DNA from: Hoplostethus atlanticus
Taxonomy: Eukaryota > Chordata > Actinopteri > Trachichthyiformes > Trachichthyidae
Length of the DNA: 64,000 bases
NCBI GenBank assembly: GCA_034670405.1
Contig: JAXDDX010000179.1
Span: forward strand, 668,001 to 732,000
Direction of reading: 5' to 3'
The notes beneath the pieces are model-generated. The model did no database searches. It saw only the letters and a program-made list of their open reading frames with translations, and was not told where the DNA came from. Each line of letters opens with the position of its first letter. Position 1 is the stretch's first letter. Below, in pieces: positions 58,111 to 64,000 of the stretch. The translations under genes were made by a program, and so were the position numbers.

Positions 58111-59537
58111 TGGAGTCAGTTAACTCTCAAAAGTCACAAATGAATACAACACGATTCACAAATATATTTTGCGATTTATATATAAATGTCTCTGTTCACA
58201 AATATATTTTTCAATGCACACACAAATGTATGTATCGCTTTATATAAATGTAAAAAAAATATATATATAAATGACAGAAGATTCACAAATAAATTAGTGT
58301 TCACAAATGTGTTTCCGATGCACACACAAATGTGTATCGCTTCATATAAATGTAAAAAAAATATATATAGAAATGTTGTTACATTTATATACAGATTGTC
58401 GAATCTGCGTTTAGAAACCTCCAGACGAGTTGTGAACCTCGTTACATTTGTGTGTGGATTTGTGAGAGTTACCTGACGTGGTTAGATTCACAAATGCATT
58501 TTTTCTAAAGGGCCTTTCTCTGTAGCCTATTAGACGTCTCTTTCAAGTTCAGCCAATCACACCAGCGTGTGATTTCAATGCTGCGTTCAACGTCCCTAAT
58601 CCCGACGAGTTTCACGTCCGGTAGCAGTACTCCAAGTGTAAATTAAACATAACACGTTTAGCCAATAATTCCCTTGTCGTTCGTGATTGAATACATTTGA
58701 ATTATGATCGTCTGATTTTGCTAACAATGTTATTTACACAGCTAGAAAAGTTAGCTAGGTAATATTTGAACCATGTTAGGCCATTTCGCACTAGCACCCC
58801 AAAACAATCTCAATCCGAAACACAGAGCAGTAGTCTATTTGAGTTGCGTCAGAATTATCCACTATTGCCTGCTATTTGATGAGCAAGAGGATGAGGAGAG
58901 AGAAGATGAAGAGATCAAACCGAAGACTAAATGTAGAAGAGACTTTGGCATTGTTTCATGAACTGGGTGAAGGGGAATCTGTTGGTGGACGTTACAGTAC
59001 GTGTTTCCCAGTGGGACCTTTGAGGGAGTAACACAGGGGGCGGAGTCCAGTCAAAGACTGTCGCGTGAGTGATACAGTTGTACTGCCCGAGATATGTTTG
59101 ATTGCAGTCAGGTGTTTGAAGATACGTCGTTGTTTGTACTTATTGCTATAATTAAACACTTATTGAAACAGTGGAGAAGTGTCAGACTTGAGCGATGTGG
59201 ACTGGAGCGAGGATACAATCTGTATATAAATGTAACAACATTTAAATGTTTTTTTGCAGCTGTTTTTAACTAAGTATATTTGTGGATTTGTTTTACATTT
59301 ATATAAAACGAGACGTATTTGTGTGTGCATCGGAAACAGACATTTGTGAACACTAATTTATTTGTGAACCTTCTGTCATTTATATATATATTTTTTTTAT
59401 ATTTATATGAAACGATACACATTTGTGTGTGCATTGAAAAATATATTTGTGAACAGAGACATTTATATATAAATCGCAAAATATATTTGTGAATCGTGTT
59501 GTATTCATTTATGACTTTTGAGAGTTAACTGACTCCA
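58111..59537. mobile_element. Element with ~290-320-bp inverted, internally repetitive arms
   Basis: The arms 58111-58399 and 59215-59537 are inverted copies starting TGGAGTCAGTTAACTCTCAA outward. Each arm holds short internal repeats (TTCACAAATATATTT, GCACACACAAATG, ATATAAATGTAAAA). The spacer (58400-59214) has a small frame EQEDEEREDEE at about 58880-58913 but no transposase that I recognise. No clear target duplication is seen. Confidence 0.75.
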
Positions 59538-59879
59538 CAGCCGCGGACCCCGCTCAGACGCGGCTGCTGCTGGCTCGCTGTCTGCTCCTCCAGTCCGCCG
59601 GCCCTCGATCCTCCCGATCGCTGGAGGCTCCCACATCCATGCCGCCAGCCTCTCACACTGGCACGTCCCTCTCGCTCACACATCCACACACAGGTTAAAA
59701 AGGCCCGGCTGCAATCAGCTTTAATTGGCCCAGCTGAACCTACCACCCTCCCTCCCCCCAGTCCGCCACAACACCCTACAGCACTGCTGACACAGGTGAG
59801 GCAAGAAGACCCAGATGAAGAGACCACAGCCCCGACATCTAGTGGGGCCACTGAATCTGACTCTGCACCCTTGCTGTGG

Positions 59880-62125
59880 CCAGTTCAAGAGCAGGCAGCA
59901 GTGCAGCGAGACAAGGCACCAGGCCTAAACAGACATCCATTGGAAGTTTTGTGAGACGACCAATTGGATCTGTCAGACAAAATCAAGTGGATGAGTAGCT
60001 GGTAAAAATAATGGCTCTGGATTTCCAGCCCTTTTCTATTGTGGAGGACAAGGGATTTAGATCCTATACTAAGGCCCTTGATCCAACATATATTTTGCAG
60101 AGCAGTGTTATGGAAAACAATAATGTAAGTGTGCTTATAATTTGCTCGAAGTATAAACTGCAATAAAATGTATGCATATGTATAGTCACAGCCAGTGGAA
60201 AACTACTGAGCTGAGATGGGTATATGTTTGCTCTTTTCCCATGATTATTACCGGAATGTTCTAACTATGATAGAAAGTACTCCTTTTCTTCCTCGTCTCT
60301 GTAACCTGCCATTTTATTGATAATGACTTCAAGTTATCAACAGCTTTGCTTGGTTGCTTCAGTTTGTCTGAAAGGCACACAGTTTACAACCTGACAGAAG
60401 AACTAAAGAAAATATCACAGGATTGGCATCTCAGAGAACGTTGTTGCCTGTGTCTCTGACAATGCTTCCAATATAAAAGCAGCAATTAAAAAGGTTGGAT
60501 GGATGCACCTACCATGTTTTGCTCACACTCTAAACTTGGTGGTGAAAGAAGGTTTGAAGACGATCCAACCAGTGGTTGACAGAGTCATGAACATTGTGGA
60601 ATACTTTCAAAGAAGCACTGCTGCAAATTAAAGGTTAAAAGCAACACAGCAGCAGATGGGCCTTGAGGAGCTGAGGCTCAAGCAAGATGTGGTGACTAGG
60701 TGGAACTCCACATACTATATGTTAGCAAGATTTGTTAATCAAAAGGATGCCATCATTGCCACACTTGCCCACATCAACCCCAGTCTGCTGACAATGACGC
60801 TTGACGAGTGAGGGATGCTAAGGGAGGCCTGTGAAGTACTGAAGCCTTTTGAAGAGGTCACAGTTTAAATCAGTGCTGATCGATATGTTAACATTCAAAA
60901 TACTTTACTTGTTTTACTACAAATTCTACTGCCATCATATCTAAATTATGTATCTTTTAGTATTTAGCATTGTTACTACACATTCGTGATTAGTGTTTTC
61001 TCTGTCATAATTAACCCTCAGGAGTCGCCAATCACGCCAGCGTGATCAAATCACGTGACCGGTTCAAGAAGTCACATTGAACATTGCCGTCAACTTCCGT
61101 TGAAAGTGCTGGCTTGAAACTCCATGTTAGTTTTTATGATGTTGATAGATGAAGTAAAAAAAGAGATAGGATAATATAAATTTGATATAAAAATCATATT
61201 TACGTGCCCATCATTTTCCAAATCCGATTTTATGTGTTTTGTGTTTTTGGGTCCAATATGTTGATACAGTATGTGTGAAAAAATAATTGTCAGGTCATAT
61301 AGGTGGTGATGTGCTGAAAAAAAAAAGATACCAAACATTGGCATGGTAAACATTCTTTAATGTGGTATATAAAGGCAAAATCAAAAGTATTCAAATAGCC
61401 CAAGATTAGGGTTATTATTATATTAGGGTTAATAATATTTTGCTTGCTACAACTGATCTATGTAGTATTCTATTGCTCTACCCTTAACAGGTATGTGACT
61501 GCATCAAAGGTAATTTTGATGGCAAGAGGACTGCAGAAATTTGTTTTAAAAATGCAGGCAAGGCCCTCAGACCATGAGCCAGTCAAAGCCTTGATAAATA
61601 CACTTGCTGCAGAGATGGGGAAAAGCTTCCATCGTATTGACTTTTTCAATCCCCTGGCAGAGGCAACCTTACTCGACCCTAGGTTTAAACAGCGAGCCTT
61701 CAGTGATGAAAAAGCAGCAGATGAAGCAACCAGAAGCATCACTGCAGCAGCCAAGACGATAAATATCAGCCGAGATGTGGATGTAACCATGACTGAAGAT
61801 GTCACCCCCTCCACCTCTGCCACAGGAGGAGCACAGTACTTGCAGGATTTTGAGGAGAGGGCAGCTGATAGAGTAACTGTCAGAAACCCCACATCAGATG
61901 CCTCTAATTCCAAGATCTGCAGACCCCTTGGCCTGGTGGGAAACTAGACAGATGGTGTATGAGAGGTTTACAGCAGTCATGAAGTTCAGATTATGCATTG
62001 TGGCTACCTCAATGCCACCAGAAAGCATTTTCTCTAAAACTGGGCAGATTATTCCAGAAAGGAGGAACAGGATTAGCCCTGCTAAAGTACAGGAGCTAGT
62101 TTTCCTAAATGCAAAACTGCCCTGA
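59880..62125 (+). pseudogene. ZBED-type hAT transposase pseudogene
   Basis: Fragments lie in order: TSIGSFVRRPIGSVRQNQVD (near 59934-59993) and MALDFQPFSIVEDKGFRS (60012-60065) in the N-terminal part. SDNASNIKAAIKK (60455-60493), FAHTLNLVVKEG and DVVTRWNSTYYML (near 60690-60726) are in the catalytic domain. After an intron (acceptor CTTAACAG ending about 61489) comes HRIDFFNPLAEATLLDPRF. The C-terminal dimerisation part, PLAWWETRQMVYERF...RRNRISPAKVQELVF, is in another frame (61898-62125). In-frame stops at 60629 (TAA), 60809 (TGA) and 60866 (TAA) and a shift near 61905 show it is dead. Confidence 0.85.
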
Positions 62126-62386
62126 AATACCAAAGCATTTGTATATACTTCAGTGTTGTTTTTTGTTAGCATGTGTCTTTGCACTTTCCCTTCTTCCATA
62201 TTCTTCCATATTCTAAGATCTGATTTTAAATAGTGTTTTTGCACCTTTGTTTAAGTTTTTTGCATTTTAGCTTTTGTGCAATTGTTCCTTTTAAGTGTGT
62301 TCATGCACTTTATTTTACTTAACAGCGTTGTGAAATGGTTAATTTGATTTAAAGTGTGTTCTAGTACTTTCTTCTGTTTGTTCTGT

Positions 62387-62861
62387 GACTGAGCCGCTCA
62401 GTGAACCGCTGAGCCGAAGGACCGAGTGAGCCGAAGGGCTGACTGAACCGGGTGAGTCGAATGATTCAGTCCATTCTTCGGCTCAGCGGTTCACTGAACG
62501 GCTCAGTCCGTTCTTCGGCTCAGCGGTTCTCTCACTGAACGATTCAGTCAGTTTATCGGTTCATCCAGCAGCACCAGGCTCAGACAGACACACAAGTCAC
62601 CCAGCATGCTGGAATGTGGTGAGTGTTTCCAATGAAAGTTTGAGAATATATGAGTGATTATGACTAGTTTATGGATAATAGCCAGCTTTGGAGTTATTAG
62701 CAAGGCAGGATCGGGGTTACTCAAGAGAGTGATATATGTTGTTCTCCGGCACTGCTATAACCACTGCTGAATCGATTCAGTTGCGTGTGTGAGTCGAATC
62801 AACTCGCTCACTTAACGGATTCGGTTCTTTTGAATGATTCGTTCGCGAATCGGCCATCACT
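62387..62861 (+). mobile_element. hAT 3' subterminal region, dyad-rich
   Basis: Inverted arms 62387-62419 and 62476-62508 (33 bases, one mismatch; core CAGTGAACCGCTGAGCCGAAG), a further copy at 62513-62541, and many GATTCAGT/GAATCATT-type strings. The right limit near 62861 reads TTCGCGAATCGGCCATCACT, i.e. AGTGATGGCCGATTCGCGAA inverted, like known fish hAT termini. It follows the dead hAT transposase in the expected place. Confidence 0.65.
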
Positions 62862-63900
62862 ATTGGGTCCCAACTCAGTCTTTGCAAACCTGATACACAC
62901 ATGTAGCAGGTGGTTCACCGCTGGTTGGACCATTTTATATCAGAGAGACTGTCTCGCTAGCTAGAGTGACGTTATGTCCCGCTCAGAAGTGGAGCTAGCA
63001 TGGGAGTGAGGGGTGGGTCAATGACGTATAAGGATTTTCAATAGGCCAATTTAAAAATACAAAAAATAAGAATATCTATTGCAACTGTTCAAACATTAAG
63101 AATGTTGTGTACACATAAATTCATTTTAAAATTTAAAATGTAGTGATTTTAGTGTTTTTTTGTCTGGATCAATTGGCCGTGGCCTTAAAAAATGTCATGT
63201 GTTGCGACTGTTATTAATCTTAAAATTAATAAATTTCTTTAACATACTTACATTTTTTTATAAGTTCTCAGTAATGTTAAGTGTTTAGAAAAAAGGTTTT
63301 TGCATTTCTTTTGAGTTTTTGTAAATAATGATCTCATATTTTTGTTCTATAATGTCACAGTCGCCTTCATAAATGTAGTTAACAAACGTATTTTTCCTGT
63401 AAATCGCATACAACTGATAAAAAGGTTTTAAAAATACCATTCACTTAAGCATACTGTATCAGTGATTAATATTTCAGCCACAGAAATTAGATATTTTATT
63501 TTGAATTTAATAGTTATTGCTATTATTGGTCGCACCACATGATAAGTGGTCGCTCCAAATGACATGAAGACTTCATATCGTTAAAAATCTACTTAAAGAG
63601 ATCAATAGATAATAAATTCCATACAAAAATAGATTTAAACCAGATTTTATTAAAATTTGACTGAATTTTCATCAACACAAACATTTCATAAACATTTTTT
63701 TAACAAAAATCTCATCACATTTCATTTAACTTGACAATGGAATAAATCAATTTTAACTATCAAATCATTTTGATCAGAACCATGTATTATCTAAACATGT
63801 AATTATGCCTCATTACAAACAGTTTTCATTGCAGCACACATTCGTGGCTTTGTTGTGAACAAACATTTAATTAAACTTGACAATCATCATGGGCATTTCT
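62862..63900. other. AT-rich stretch
   Basis: No gene or named repeat is recognised. Confidence 0.4.
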
Positions 63901-64000
63901 TTAACCCCAGGCATTTCTGAACTTTGCCCAATCCTGGCTGCTCAACTTGGAGTAGCGTGAGGTAGCTCGCTCAGGTTCTGAGATGACAGCATGAACATCT
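63901..64000 (-). CDS. Possible C-terminal end of an unidentified protein, window-edge partial
   Basis: Reading leftward from the window edge the minus strand is open for 32 codons and stops at 63901 with TAA. The encoded ERATSRYSKLSSQDWAKFRN has natural composition, but the piece is short and I recognise no family. Confidence 0.25.
   Translation of the reverse strand, partial: DVHAVISEPERATSRYSKLSSQDWAKFRNAWG

Overview
The window is a stretch of a vertebrate nuclear genome, almost certainly a teleost fish. The evidence is split genes with GT-AG introns, fish-type multigene families (a finTRIM-like RING/B30.2 gene, an orphan 7TM receptor cluster, an ecto-ADP-ribosyltransferase relic) and a fish-type repeat load (Tc1, hAT, PIF/Harbinger, DIRS, L2-type and RTE-type LINEs, solo LTRs). 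I cannot name the species.

Layout. 1-2804 (+): last two exons of an intact, apparently multicopy gene with PIN-nuclease-like acidic motifs and a cysteine-rich CXC-like tail. 3921-7446: a hAT-like shell holding a broken L2-type LINE, itself split by a solo LTR with exact target duplications. 8247-25449 (-): fourteen exons (665 codons, every junction in phase) of a secreted VWA7-like protein; the 3' exons were not found. Its introns hold a Tc1 relic with a nearly full-length LINE inside, a DIRS relic abutting a Harbinger relic, and a 23-bp-arm hairpin. 27371-29043: a fold-back element with ~447-bp arms, duplicated SANT-like coding starts and a tRNA-Lys-like sequence; a relative lies at 37586-39417. 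30400-31147 (+): a dead ADP-ribosyltransferase gene. 31607-32144: a second solo LTR. 32890-43320: four related 7TM receptors, two intact and two broken, all lacking the DRY arginine where the motif can be read. 44856-49047 (-): an intact seven-exon TRIM gene, 565 aa. 52772-55101 (+): an intact three-exon TPPP-family gene, 178 aa. 57441-62861: hAT pieces, an element with long inverted arms, and a dead ZBED-type hAT transposase with a dyad-rich 3' end.

The host genes do not form a pathway. VWA7-like is predicted secreted, the receptors sit in membranes, the TRIM is a probable cytosolic ubiquitin ligase, and TPPP binds tubulin. The strongest structural story is nested transposition inside and around the vwa7-like gene. 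The least-described coding object is the PIN-like/CXC protein at the left edge. Coordinates of splice sites come from reading GT/AG signals and phase by eye; no alignment or database search was run.
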